Assembly: GCA_018806915.1 (NCBI GenBank)
Contig: JAGKQI010000085.1
Span: forward strand, 682,001-746,000
Length of the DNA: 64,000 nt
DNA from: Phytophthora colocasiae
Lineage: Eukaryota > Oomycota > Peronosporomycetes > Peronosporales > Peronosporaceae
Direction: 5' to 3'
The position numbers were made by a program, and so were the translations under genes. Below the pieces are notes generated by a model. It was not told where the DNA came from. It ran no database searches and worked only from the letters and a program-made list of their open reading frames with translations. Below, in pieces: positions 39,715 through 50,324 of the stretch (position 1 is its first letter; every line of letters starts with the position of its first letter).

Positions 39715-40660
39715 ACTTGTCCAACAAGGAAGGAATGACTGCGCTTATGAGTGCAAGTCCAGATGACGACGTAATTTCACTACTTTTGGAACTGGGGGCA
39801 GTCTGCCCCGGGCAGACAGCGGCTCGATGGGAGCTCAGCGCTAAAGATCGCGAGTGAAAACGTCAGCTACACTTCTGTTAAATTACTCGTTGACCATGGC
39901 GCTTCGGTTGATTTGGCAGCAGAAGATGGCTACACCCCACTGATCAGTGCAACTGAACGTGGACATAAAGCTATTATGAATCTGCTACTGGAGAACGGAG
40001 CATCGATCGATTTGGTGAAGGAGAATGGATGAACTGCGCTCGTTTGTGCAGCTCTTGATGGCTACACAGATATAGTTTCTCTTCTTCTAACAAAGGGAGC
40101 CAGCGTAGACACTCAAGGTCTGGATGGTTCTACAGCACTCATGAATGCCAGTTTACGTGGGCATTTGGATGTGGTAGAATTGCTTGTTGATCATGGAGCT
40201 TCGATCGATTTGGTGGATGAAGATGGAGATACAGCACTCTATTGCGCTGCGGGTAATGGACACAATGAAGTGGTGACGTTTCTTGGTAGAACATGGTGCA
40301 AATGTAGCCATTCTGAACAATGAGGGATTATCGGCGATAATGAAAGCTTGTAGTGGCGAATGTGATATCTCTTCTTCGTGCACACGGAGCAAGGATTGAT
40401 GAGAAACTTCCGAGTGGCTACTCCACTCTACACATTGCGTGTGTAAACTGTAATCTTGCTGTGGTGAAACTGCTTCTAGACGATGGAACAGAGATTGAAA
40501 GTACAGACGAGGACGGTAATACGCCCGTAATAATGGCAGTTGAAAACAATTCCGTCGACGTGGTAGGGTTCTTACTTGACCACGGGACATTTATCGTGGC
40601 CAACCACAATGGTTGGACACCACTTATTGGTGCTTCGAAGAACGGTGACCTCGATATCGA
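39715..40660 (+). pseudogene. Ankyrin-repeat segment inside ArfGAP copy 3
   Basis: This holds around nine ankyrin repeats of about 33 residues (for example GSTALMNASLRGHLDVVELL and GYSTLHIACVNCNLAVVKLL). A stop interrupts the first repeats near 39855, a TGA occurs at about 40029-40031, and frameshifts lie near 40290 and 40345. It begins right after the ArfGAP codons for KQVL and ends where ArfGAP resumes (GGNNSFRAAFSA), with about eight bases of ArfGAP lost. It is thus an insertion of one gene's piece into another. Ankyrin repeats mediate protein binding; the parent protein is unknown. Confidence 0.85.
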
Positions 40661-40745
40661 AGGGAGGAAACAACTCGTTCCGCGCTGCTTTCTCTGCTGC
40701 TGGAGTTCAGACAGATCTTTCTATCAGCGAGAAGTACAACACTCC
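40661..40745 (+). pseudogene. ArfGAP fragment, continuation of copy 3
   Basis: GGNNSFRAAFSAAGVQTDLS and SEKYNTP match ArfGAP directly after the point where 39714 stops. The match ends at about 40745 before an A7 run. Confidence 0.85.
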
Positions 40746-40859
40746 AAAAAAATTAAGCTCGATTACCGACTTTGATTTAGCTGAAAGACTTGAAATGTTT
40801 GTTGTTGGATGAAACAATGACGCGTGTATTCGACCAAATGCTCAATTGATTTTTTTCTC

Positions 40860-41097
40860 CAGTGCAGAAGTATTGTGCTTGCAGCAGTAGCAGCACTACT
40901 TGTACTCGCGCAGTACTGGAATCGATGAAGATCGCTCCTTCTGAATGGGAACAAACAGTGAATTCGTCATGATTTAACACCAGTGCTCTGTTGCTTTCTC
41001 TGATTGTTTTCAAAAGTTCTGTCGCAGAAGCACCCTGCAAGGTGATAAGGAAGATACGTACATGTATTACCCTCCTCTTGTTATTTATGTATACCTA
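40860..41097 (-). other. Tail of ArfGAP duplication unit, copy 2 (GASATELL segment)
   Basis: On the minus strand, LTR-proximal noncoding sequence, a CCTTGCAG acceptor-like site and GASATELLKTIRE match 35975-36120 in inverse orientation. Copia G has separated it from the rest of copy 2, which resumes at 46440. Confidence 0.6.
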
Positions 41098-41102
41098 CGA
41101 AA

Positions 41103-41416
41103 TGTTGCAAGAGGAAATTCAAGCATGCATTACTCCTGCGATTTTCGAAACAGTACCTGCTACAAGTTTGCCGACGCAAGAGGATATGCGTGCCACGCAT
41201 TCTCATTTGAGTCCCGTTGGAAGGACAGGCTAAGAAGGTAGCCAGCTTCACCTATTTTTCATCAGCAAACACACAGGAGGCAAGGAGGTAGCCCTTACAT
41301 GTAGTTCAGAGCCCAAGCTCAGTTTATTCTCATTCTCACTTTTACCAGCTAATCAACAAGCAACTTGAGTCTCCTACATCGCCACACTCTTCAGTCGACT
41401 TCCTAGCCTTCCATCA
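41103..41416 (+). repeat. 5' LTR of Copia G
   Basis: TGTTGCAAGAGG to CTTCCATCA, 314 bp, with no difference seen from the 3' copy. The 12-bp primer binding site GGTTATGAGCCC follows at 41417-41428, the same half-tRNA type as in Copia F. Confidence 0.96.
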
Positions 41417-41627
41417 GGTTATGAGCCCAAGCCTCGACTCGCACTAAAGAGTGAACAAGTCCTACGACCTGGCTGTATTGAAGACTATCGACCCTGAAAC
41501 CGAATACCCGTGTTTCTTGATCCCCGCAATACCTGATCTCGGGATACCTGATACCTGATTCCTGCGACGTGTGAGAATCTGCGACGTGTGAGAACTTCAA
41601 CTTGCATCCGTACATCGTCCACGAACC

Positions 41628-44600
41628 ATGGAAACCGACGATATCGAAAGAAAACCTCGTGTGCAACGGAACCTAGCAGCAGAGCTGCAAGCAGCGGCCG
41701 GTGAAACTTCGGTGAAACCCGAACCGGTCAGCATGAAAACCGATGCTAGTATGGAAACATTGAAGGCGGAAGTGACGGCATTGCGACAACAAGCAGCATC
41801 TACCGCCAAACTAGCACAAGAATTGGAACAGATGCGCACAGGATTTGCCCAACTGATGCAATGGCAAACGACAACGAGGAAGCTCGAAGCCGAGCTAACC
41901 GAGCTTAGAGCTCAGGCCCAGGCAGCACCTCAACTACAATCAGAGGTTTTGCAACTTAGAACCGAGCTACGAGATGCCATAGCCAGGGCAGTACATCCTC
42001 CTTCAACTCAACACCAACGTGGAGACCAACCTCCACCACCTGCTCAAAACTCCCAGCCACCAGCTCCGTCAGCAGCGGCAACTTACAGGTCGCCCAAGAT
42101 AAAGGACGTTATCTGCCGAAAATTTGATGGTCAAGAAGTATACCCTGGTTTAGGCGCGGGCTTTGAAGACTTTATTCTCGAGTTTGAGCAAGCAATATCG
42201 ACTGAGTCGCTTTTGAACCAATCACGTTGGAGTTCTCAGCTTAAAGCTCAAGTACTTGTGAATTTTCTCGCGGGAAGAGCAGCACGCTTTTTTCATTCTA
42301 ATATCACCCAGTGGCGCGTTGAAAAACCCCTCTTCAACTACGAAGATTTTAAAGCAAGGTTGAAAGCTGAGTTCGGCTGCAGATTAAACCAAGTGCAATT
42401 ATGCAAACGTCTAACCTCGGGCAAGCGCACTCAAGACTCCTGGTCAGAATATCTCGACTACCTAAAATACGTGGCCCGTCTCATGGTTGGTGACCACAGT
42501 CTGCTATTACTAGAGATCTTTTGCGCAAATGCTTGCCCAGAGCTGTCCAGCACGCTCATCGCCCGCATTGACCGATCAAACCAGAATTACTATCAGGAAG
42601 CTGATCGGATGCTCGCTCTACTGGTGGCTTTACGAGGTGATGGCCGCAAGCGCACTCAAGTTAATCGCCCGAACCAACCTCCTACGAACAGTGACAAGAA
42701 GTCTGGTGGCCCCCAACAGAAACCCAATCAACGTTCTGGTCAGGGCCAAGCCCACGCCGCATCGGCGAAACCCGTCGGCAAAATAATTTGTTACGTATGT
42801 GATGAGGAAGGTCATCGCGGTCCTGCCTGTCCAGAACTGAAGAAAGTGAAAGCCGTCATCAAGAAGGAAGGACACGCTAACAATGCTTCAGTGTCGACCA
42901 CCGAATCGGTGCCAACGAATGATGAGAGTATCGAGGAAGCACACCTGTGGATTACGGACTCCACGTCGTCAATACCTTCACCAGAATGGATATTAGACTC
43001 TGGTGCCACGCACCACATGTGCACCAACCGAGATCTGCTATTCGGTACCGAAGTTTGCCATTTGACTATTCGAGTAGCAAACTCGGACACGATTGTGTCG
43101 ACTCTGAGGGGAAACTGCCTGCTGGAGACTACCGTGGATGGGATCAAGCGGAGTGTCTTATTGACGAACGTGTACTACTGCGACAAGCTTGGTCGCAACC
43201 TCCTCTCCCTGACCCAGCTGCGCAAGCAGGGTATTTGTTTTCTATTCTCAAAGAAATGCACGTTTCACTCTCGCGATGGAACCATTGTAGGCGAAGCAAT
43301 TGAACGCAACGGACTTTGGATCGTAAACGCAACTACTATCGGCCCAACATGCAGTGATGCTCATGCCTTACTCGTAAACGTGAAGAAGGATACACTGCAG
43401 AAATGGCACGAACGGCTTGGTCACCTTAATTTCCAGGACCTCCTCCGGATGATGAACAACAATCTCGCTACTGATTTTGAACCTGTGAACAAGAAAATCA
43501 CGTTTTGCATGGCCTGCGCCGAAGGAAAGCAATCCCGAAATAAGCAACCAACACAAGACACATCTGACTCGGCTCCAACTGACGAGCTCGGTGCGGTCAT
43601 ATGCATGGACCTGAAAGTCGATCTTAAACCCGACCGGCATGGCCATCGGCATATTCTAACCATCGTCGACCATGCCTCCAACTATAACCAGATTTTTCTC
43701 CTGCATACGAAAGCGGAAGCCTTCGACAAGTTCTTGCAGTTCTCAAATGAGTTCCAACGTCAGCACGACCTCAAAATTAAGGTCCTTCGCACCGATGGAG
43801 GGGGAGAGTTTTTGAACTCACAATTCAAACAATATGCCATTCGACATGGCATTCGACTGCAGAACACCCATCCGGACACATCAGCGTCCAACGGCAAAGC
43901 AGAGCGATTCCATCGCACCATTATGAATTCTGCGCGGGAAATGTTGTGGGCATCCGGTCTTCCACAGCGTTATTGGGGAGATGCAGTTACCTACGCGTCA
44001 TACATTCGCAATCGCGTACCCACACGATCAAATGCGGATTACAAGTCACCAATTGACGTCCTCACTGGAAAACAGCACCGTGTCTCTCACATCCTGAAAT
44101 TTGGTTCGAAATGTACGGTGTTTGTACCGCACAAAACAGGTCGTAGCCTGGTTAAACGTGCTGAGAAAGCAATAGTCATTGGAATTTCGTCCACGCAGAA
44201 GGGTTACAAGCTGTTACTACCACGAACCAAGCGATTTATTACGAGTCCTGACGTTCAAAACGTTGACAAATTGGATACCCAACACCCGGAGACATTACAA
44301 GTACTCCACCAGTTAAATGGAGATGACACTGACACCAATAATGACTCAAATGCGTCCAGTACCGCAGGTACTGTCAGTGACAATAACGATATTGGCATTC
44401 CTGAGGATTTCGGTCGCCCGATTCCAGCAGGTGTCCTTCGGCGAGTATTTGGCAAACGTCATCAAGAGAATACTGTCGATTTTGAGCTTCCTCCGTCCTT
44501 CATTGAAGAATGTGCAGGACCATCAGAAGCAATGTTGACGATCACCGCTTCAGATCATGTACAAGAACCTCGGAGTGTTGCCGAAGCCAAGAGAAGTGAA

Positions 44601-46118
44601 TATTGGAATGAGTGGAAATCCGCCATGGAAAGGGAACTCGGTGAATTAAGTGCAAATGGTACCTGGGAACTCGTGGAGGCACCAGACGATGCCAACATCG
44701 TAACTTCAAAATGGGTCTATAAAATCAAGTTCGGCAGCAACGGCGAGCTAGAGCGATTCAAAGCCCGCCTTGTTGCGAGGGGATTTACTCAGCGTTATGG
44801 TGTTGATTTTGAAGCCACATTTTCGCCGGTACTAAAAATTTCCAGTTTGAGGTTTATTGTGATGCTGGCAGCAATCTGGAGAGCCAAGCTTCGCCAGGGT
44901 GACGTCCCGAATGCCTATCTGAAATCGGACCTGGACAAACCGATTTACTTGAAGCCACCACCCGGAACCTCCAACGACAACGACACACGCGTGTGGCTTC
45001 TCCTAAAAGGTCTGTATGGTCTGGAAGCAGAGTGGAAAGCTCTGGAACGATCTCATCAATGGTTTTCTACAGGAACTGGGATTTCAGCGCTCACGAATGG
45101 ACCCTTGTCTTTATTTCATGCGAGAACATGACAGTCTGTGCGTCTTGGGACTCTACGTGGACGATATTTTGATCGTAAGCCAAGACCCAGCCTTGTCGGA
45201 TCGCGTTATGTCTCAACTGACCCAGCGCTTTGACATTAAGGACATTGGCGAAGCAGAGAAGTGCCTCGGCATCTGGATTAAACGAACCTCCGAAGGAATC
45301 ATAATCCACCAGCACCAAACCATACGTGACCTATTGGAGAAATTCGGCATGAGCAATTGCAAGCAAATCGCAACCCCGATGGATGTCAACCATCATTTCT
45401 TCGATGAGCAGAGTCACCCTTTTCACGATACCAGTTCATTCCGTGAAGCGATCGGCAGTCTACTTTGGCTATCAAATTGCACTCGTCCCGATATTGCTAC
45501 TGCAGTAAATTGTCTATCCCGATTCGTATCATGCCCGACATTACATCACTGGAATGGAATTAAGCGCATTTTGCGCTATCTTCAAGGTACGAAGACAAAA
45601 GGACTGCTATACCAGAACGGCAATGGCATCAACTCACGTTTGAAGCCCATCATCTACTCAGACGCAAATTGGGCAGGTGATTCAGCTACAGCCAAATCTA
45701 CGAGTGGAGCTGTCTTGCAGATCAACGGTATGACTATTGCTTGGTCATCTCGTAAACAAACCACTGTGGCTCTTTCGACTATGGAAGCCGAATATGTTGC
45801 TGCATGTTCCGCTGTGCAGGACTGCATTGCGATTTACCAACTGCTTCAAGAACTCAAACTGCTTCGTGAGACCGACTCGGTTATACTCCGAGTTGACAAT
45901 CAATCCGCGATCAAGTCTATGCAAATGCAGTCTCCACGCAGCGAACTCGACACTTGAATATCAAGTACCATTTCGTCCGTGATGCCATCACACGAGGTCA
46001 AGTGGTGGTTGAATATTGTCCGACGCAACAGCAAGTCGCAGACATCTTGACTAAAGCCACTGACCGAGTAATCTTCGGCCGCCTTTGTACCATGCTTCAT
46101 CTCACAGATCATGCTTGA
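41628..46118 (+). pseudogene. Copia G Gag-Pol (two frameshifts)
   Basis: The ATG is at 41628. It has a coiled-coil N-terminal Gag, a Gag core, a CCHC knuckle (CYVCDEEGHRGPAC, about 42790-42832), protease (ILDSGATHHM), GAG-pre-integrase (WHERLGHLNF), integrase (IVDHAS, RTDGGGEF, NGKAERFHR), RT with YVDDIL (45151-45165) and RNase H (TTVALSTMEAEYVA). An extra G near 45019 breaks KGLYGLKQ in RT; the frame recovers from 45016 onward in the next phase. Another shift near 45940 precedes the C-terminal KYHFVRDAITRGQVVVEY, which ends at TGA 46116-46118. Everything else is open, so it was disabled only recently, or sequencing errors are possible. Confidence 0.95.
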
Positions 46119-46125
46119 GGGGGAG

Positions 46126-46439
46126 TGTTGCAAGAGGAAATTCAAGCATGCATTACTCCTGCGATTTTCGAAACAGTACCTGCTACAAGTTTGCCGACGC
46201 AAGAGGATATGCGTGCCACGCATTCTCATTTGAGTCCCGTTGGAAGGACAGGCTAAGAAGGTAGCCAGCTTCACCTATTTTTCATCAGCAAACACACAGG
46301 AGGCAAGGAGGTAGCCCTTACATGTAGTTCAGAGCCCAAGCTCAGTTTATTCTCATTCTCACTTTTACCAGCTAATCAACAAGCAACTTGAGTCTCCTAC
46401 ATCGCCACACTCTTCAGTCGACTTCCTAGCCTTCCATCA
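46126..46439 (+). repeat. 3' LTR of Copia G
   Basis: Identical by eye to 41103-41416. It is preceded by the polypurine tract TTGAGGGGGAG (46115-46125), which overlaps the pol stop codon. Confidence 0.96.
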
Positions 46440-47345
46440 CGAAATACAGATTGTCTGAGCAGGCTTGGGTTGCTGTGGTGGTGTGTAGAAACTACTGTTG
46501 TTGCTGCTACTGCTGTTGCTACCCAGTTGCGAGTCCAACCACGAGTCATTATCGTGATCACGGCTTGATGAGCTGGTGCTGCTGGTGCTACTGCCGATGC
46601 CTGCGTACTTGCCGGTGGCGGACAGCTCAGAGTTCGTGCGAGGGAATGAAGACATGCCATCCGAGTTGCCGTATCCATTGCTACCTCCACTCACTGCAGT
46701 CTGTGCAGTTTGCAGGAAGGCTGAAGCACCACTCGAAAGAGCAGACCAACCCGAAGAAGCCGAGGACTTGACGTTGTCTGAAGGTGCTGGGTCGTGAATT
46801 GCACTTTGCACATAGGACCAGCTAGAGGAAAAACCTTGGACCCCAAGTCTTGGTCCTTCACGAGATTAGCAGCAGAGCTGGCAGCCGTCGTGACTGTGCT
46901 GGCGAAGTAGCTGAAAGCGCCAGAGAGGTCTCCAAGCCCCCCAGACTGAGCTGCCGGTGCGCGAGTTTCGCCACCACTTCTGATTCCCTGCATACCGTTG
47001 CCACCGAACTTAGCTGCCATCCGAGCACGAGCCTCCTCTCTCAGCTTCATCTGACGGGCAACGTAGTCCTGTTCGGATTCTCCTTTCAGTGCTTCAACTC
47101 GTATATCTATCTCCTCCAGCAGAGCCTCCACCAGCGTACGAAGCCGATGAAAAGGAGGACGAAGCAGGCTTGCGCGTGCTCGGGTCCCATTGTGGCAGTG
47201 ATGGCGGTGAGCGTCCTTCAACGATCGCTGTTAGTCTCTGGCGATAGGCTTCAGCCGGTGGCGTCAACGGGGTTTGGCGGTTGAAATTCTGCCAGAATGG
47301 AACGTGTTTCCCTAACTTAGCCGCTAAGGTTCCTCCTCCAACCAT
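46440..47345 (-). pseudogene. ArfGAP C-terminal region, copy 2
   Basis: This is the inverted duplicate of 34900-35760. It has the same frameshift after GGDRYTS and the same short T run, so the lesions are inherited. Its own changes are a lost C-terminal part (it ends QPKPAQ and then leaves the homology, lacking the FFGEFGI end) and a different start upstream of AEAYRQRLTAIVEG. Copia G lies directly at its 3' side. Confidence 0.9.
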
Positions 47346-47371
47346 TGACACTCGTTTCTGTCAGAGTCGTG

Positions 47372-48265
47372 TTAAATCGCTTGAGCCTCCACGATACTGC
47401 GTTGAAACAGGTCCATTTTGTCGGCCAGGGACACAACCGACAAAAAATCTGGGAAGTCGTATGATGCATCACTTTGACCCTTCTTCAGGGCAACAATGCG
47501 CGCCAGTCTTGCCTGAAGATTCAAACATCGATAAAAAGGTCGTTCTATGCCAGCAAACACCAGAGCACTGCCATCCATGTCACCAAATGTCGTATTCATA
47601 TCAAAGCGGTAAGGTTCCTCCATCAACGAGATGCAATCGACGAGCTGTGCTGTTTGCTCATCATTAAGCACCTTTTCGTTCTTCATCTCGTCCTCGTGGT
47701 CCTCGATGACGGTATCAATGAGCCGGGTGCCTCGGATGCTTTCGTCCCATAGCTTTAAACGGAAGGTGTCAGTGGCATCTCGAATGAAGCTGATTTTGAA
47801 ATGATCGAAAGCGTACCCCAACGGCTTGAACAGCAACAAACCGTTCCTAACGTCATCAATATCCGAGATTTGCATCAACACCAGTGACAAATATTCGTTG
47901 CTGCGCCGAAACAAATGCGTCGCACTTACAAGTGCCTTAAAAAAACTGACATCGAGAAGCATACATCGTAACCAGGTCTCATCTCGTCGATAGCATCCAT
48001 AAAAGCTGCCCAGATTGTTTTTAAAGTGTGTCTTCCGTTCAGTCACAGTCGATGGGGCCATCGTGAGCACATGTGGAAACATTGTTGCCAGAAGATCCAT
48101 GGCTTGAAAGCTACCATTTTCTAGCCCCACAAGTACATGAATCTGGCTAGTTGCTGGGTGATCCATTCCGAGCAGAGCATCCGCTAGAGTTGCGATTAAC
48201 TCTCGGTCTTCCTTCGTTAGATCTGAGATGAGAGCAGTACGCTTGCTCCACTGCTTCGGCTCTCT
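47372..48265 (-). pseudogene. CRN effector C-terminal part with HNH-like domain
   Basis: In frame from the 228-bp repeat it reads KQWSKRTALISDLTKEDREL, then MDHPATSQIHVLV (the CRN HVLV motif), then the HNH-like region: ATHLFRR, DDVRNGLLLF, AFDHFKISF. It continues beyond the point where the 36963 copy shifts frame (FGDMDGSALVF, RPFYRCLNLQ) and ends AQAI with a stop at 47372-47374. It is therefore a cleaner example of the C-terminus. The whole LFLAK region is missing, replaced by the repeat, so it has no start and no translocation signal. Confidence 0.85.
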
Positions 48266-48493
48266 GGCGAGTAGCGTAAGTAGTGTAGAAAGAAGAGATG
48301 TTTGTTGTACTCAGTGAAAGGCGAAGTGAGCTTTATTAGAGAGAGAGTTCCTTGGTTGGAGAAGGAGAAGCAGGCTTAATGTATGGCTTCTTCTAAAGTA
48401 ATACTCTAATCTAATATAACAGCATTCACAGGTTTGTAAATGACTGGATATCACAGGGGGTACGCTGTACCAGATAAAATGGCTACTTCAACA
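48266..48493 (-). repeat. 228-bp dispersed repeat, LTR-like (copy 2)
   Basis: Near-identical to 27792-28019 except for a 4-bp and a 3-bp indel and a few substitutions. It abuts the CRN coding sequence on its left. The sequence on its right (48494-48562) is unrelated to that beside copy 1. Confidence 0.7.
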
Positions 48494-48562
48494 GCCTCCC
48501 TGCCACTTTAGATGGTGACTGAAAATATCCAATTATAAGATATCACAATTCAACCATTTATT

Positions 48563-48975
48563 GTATTTTAGTGGTCAGTCTAACAGTCGCAGCTAAGGAA
48601 GCACACGTTGCTGACTCTCCGTTGGCGCATTCAGTGCTGCTGCTTTGCGGACGGAGGTCACGTGGGCAAGCCATGGGTCGTGTCTGGAAGACAGGTGTGC
48701 AGAGAGATGCTGTGCTACATAGCTCAGCTCCCATCAAGGAAGGGAAGACCAGAAGGAAGAGGACAGCCAAGCAAATTCGAGCTACTAAATTGCTAGGGCT
48801 GCCGCGCGAGATGCGACAGCGGCCACAGACAGTAGCAAAACGGTACCAGAGAACCCACCTTGCACGACAGCAGAAGACACGGGAAGCGGGACGGAAGTGC
48901 GCGCGCAGGGATCGAACCACGACCCCGCGGTGGCTTCGCCGCTCCCTAATCTCACTAAAACAGGGTATTTTAGTG
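48563..48975 (-). repeat. Candidate tRNA-derived SINE with flanking direct repeats
   Basis: Imperfect 20-bp direct repeats beginning GTATTTTAGTG flank about 400 bp (48563 and 48965). On the minus strand this contains GGTTCGATCCC (48918-48908), a good RNA polymerase III B box, with an A-box-like stretch upstream. This is the layout of a SINE with target duplication. No A-rich tail is clear, so it is tentative. Confidence 0.35.
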
Positions 48976-50076
48976 ACAGTCGAACCAGAAAGGCAAAGAG
49001 CGGGCACTGGGTTTGTCGAATTTGCAAATTTACCAACGCCACTCGCTCGCGGTGCACACGCTGCAAGTGTGCTCGTGTACGCTGCTTCGTTGACGATTCA
49101 ATCGTTGAGGCTATGGATGCGGTTCAAGCAGCTGAGCCGATGAACTGTGTGACTACGTCCACCGAAAATCTGACTGCTGCTCCCGACCAGCCGTCTACTG
49201 CCACTAAACAAACACCGACTGCCAGTAGACACACACTGACTGCCACCAAACGAACTACTATCGTTGCTGAAGAGACAACAACCCCCGACCAGTTATTTTA
49301 CGAAATATATGGTGAATATTAAACGGGTCGGGAAATCTCAGTGGACCGCCGGTTTGCAACCACAGTCGAGGTCTGGGAGGTGGTCTTTATTAATGATCGG
49401 CGTGAAGGAGCGTTGGGCATGGAGTACCGTGTTCTCTGGGTGCATCCAGACCGAAGCTGTAAGAAGCTCTACCTCCGGACATGGGAACCAGTTGTTAAGC
49501 TTAGAGAAGACGAAAGAAATGGCAGTTGTCGATCGTTGGAAGGCGTCAGATGTGCCCGTGTTCGAGGGTTTCTGGCAAACCGACCAAGTTGGTATGGGGC
49601 TTCTAGGCGCAGATGAGGACAATCTGTGCGTTTTCAATGCATTGAAGCGTGCGGCGGAGCTGTTGGATCGCCCAGATCTCGTCACTCAGCAAGATATCGA
49701 GCAGTTCGTCGAAGACAGACTCGTGCTGTACAATCAAGACCTTCGAGAAGTAGCAACGTGGGTCGATGTGCGGGACTTCATGATTCGCCTGCGAGATGCT
49801 GGTCGCGACATCAGCTACAACGCATTCGTCAAGAACAACTACATGAGGCCAGGTCGCCGTGGCGCTCGTGTAATGGGGGAGGAACCGCTCAAGGATGGCG
49901 TCTACATCGTTGCTGCCTACAACCATAGCCACGTTGGGCATGCTGCAGTTCTTACTGTCCAAGGAAACAAGCGACTCGTCTACGACAAGAATGGCGAACA
50001 AGGTAAGCCGATCTCGTCCGCAAGGGGTTGGATCAACTTTTATGCATTTGTTCGTCCGTTCATCATCTTTAAGTAG
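48897..50076 (+). pseudogene. RanBP2-finger, chromodomain and papain-like peptidase gene
   Basis: Three domains are seen in order. A RanBP2-type zinc finger has W38, C40, C43, N47, C53, C56 (GHWVCRICKFTNATRSRCTRC in part; about 49005-49076). A Thr-rich linker follows. The frame has a TAA at 49320-49322 and reads on into a chromodomain-like segment (VWEVVFINDRRE, EYRVLWVHP, YLRTWEPVVKL). After a frameshift near 49500-49515 it continues as a domain with NLCVFNALKRAAEL, then GVYIVAAYN, VGHAAVLTV, RLVYDKNGE, stop at 50074-50076. Cys, His, Asp in that order suggests a papain-like or OTU-like cysteine peptidase. A peptidase plus a chromodomain suggests a transposon-borne gene. The parent family is not recognised. 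Confidence 0.6.
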
Positions 50077-50324
50077 ATGATAGGAGTCGGTAGGATTTCC
50101 GCGGGTTTGCCTAACCGATAATGGACCTTCCCAGCAAATCTGTCTTTTGTGCATGGATTGTTGTATATAAACTCATGTGCCGTGATGATTCGGTACTTGA
50201 CCAGGGAAACCTCAACGAGGGAAAACCTTGAGCGAACAAAAAGATAAAACCCAGTGGGATAAAAAAATCTAATAAGAACGCAGGAGATAGGCACGCTTCA
50301 TGCAGTTGTATTATCAGCGTATTT
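50077..50324. other. Flank of Copia H, possibly its 3' LTR remnant
   Basis: No coding sequence is visible. The position, directly after the Copia H RNase H end, is where a 3' LTR would lie, but there is no second copy to confirm it. Confidence 0.35.

Larger units (their letters stand above)
41103..46439 (+). mobile_element. Copia element G (recent insertion)
   Basis: This is a complete Ty1/Copia element. Its 314-bp LTRs appear identical, and the target duplication is CGAAA (41098-41102 and 46440-46444). It inserted into the ArfGAP duplication unit on the side of its 3' flank. The primer binding site, polypurine tract and all domains are present, but pol has two single-base frameshifts. Confidence 0.96.

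Noticed and set aside
48895..48960. A complete tRNA gene around the B box at 48908-48918
   Set aside because: No acceptor stem or cloverleaf could be drawn on either strand; only the B-box-like sequence is convincing.
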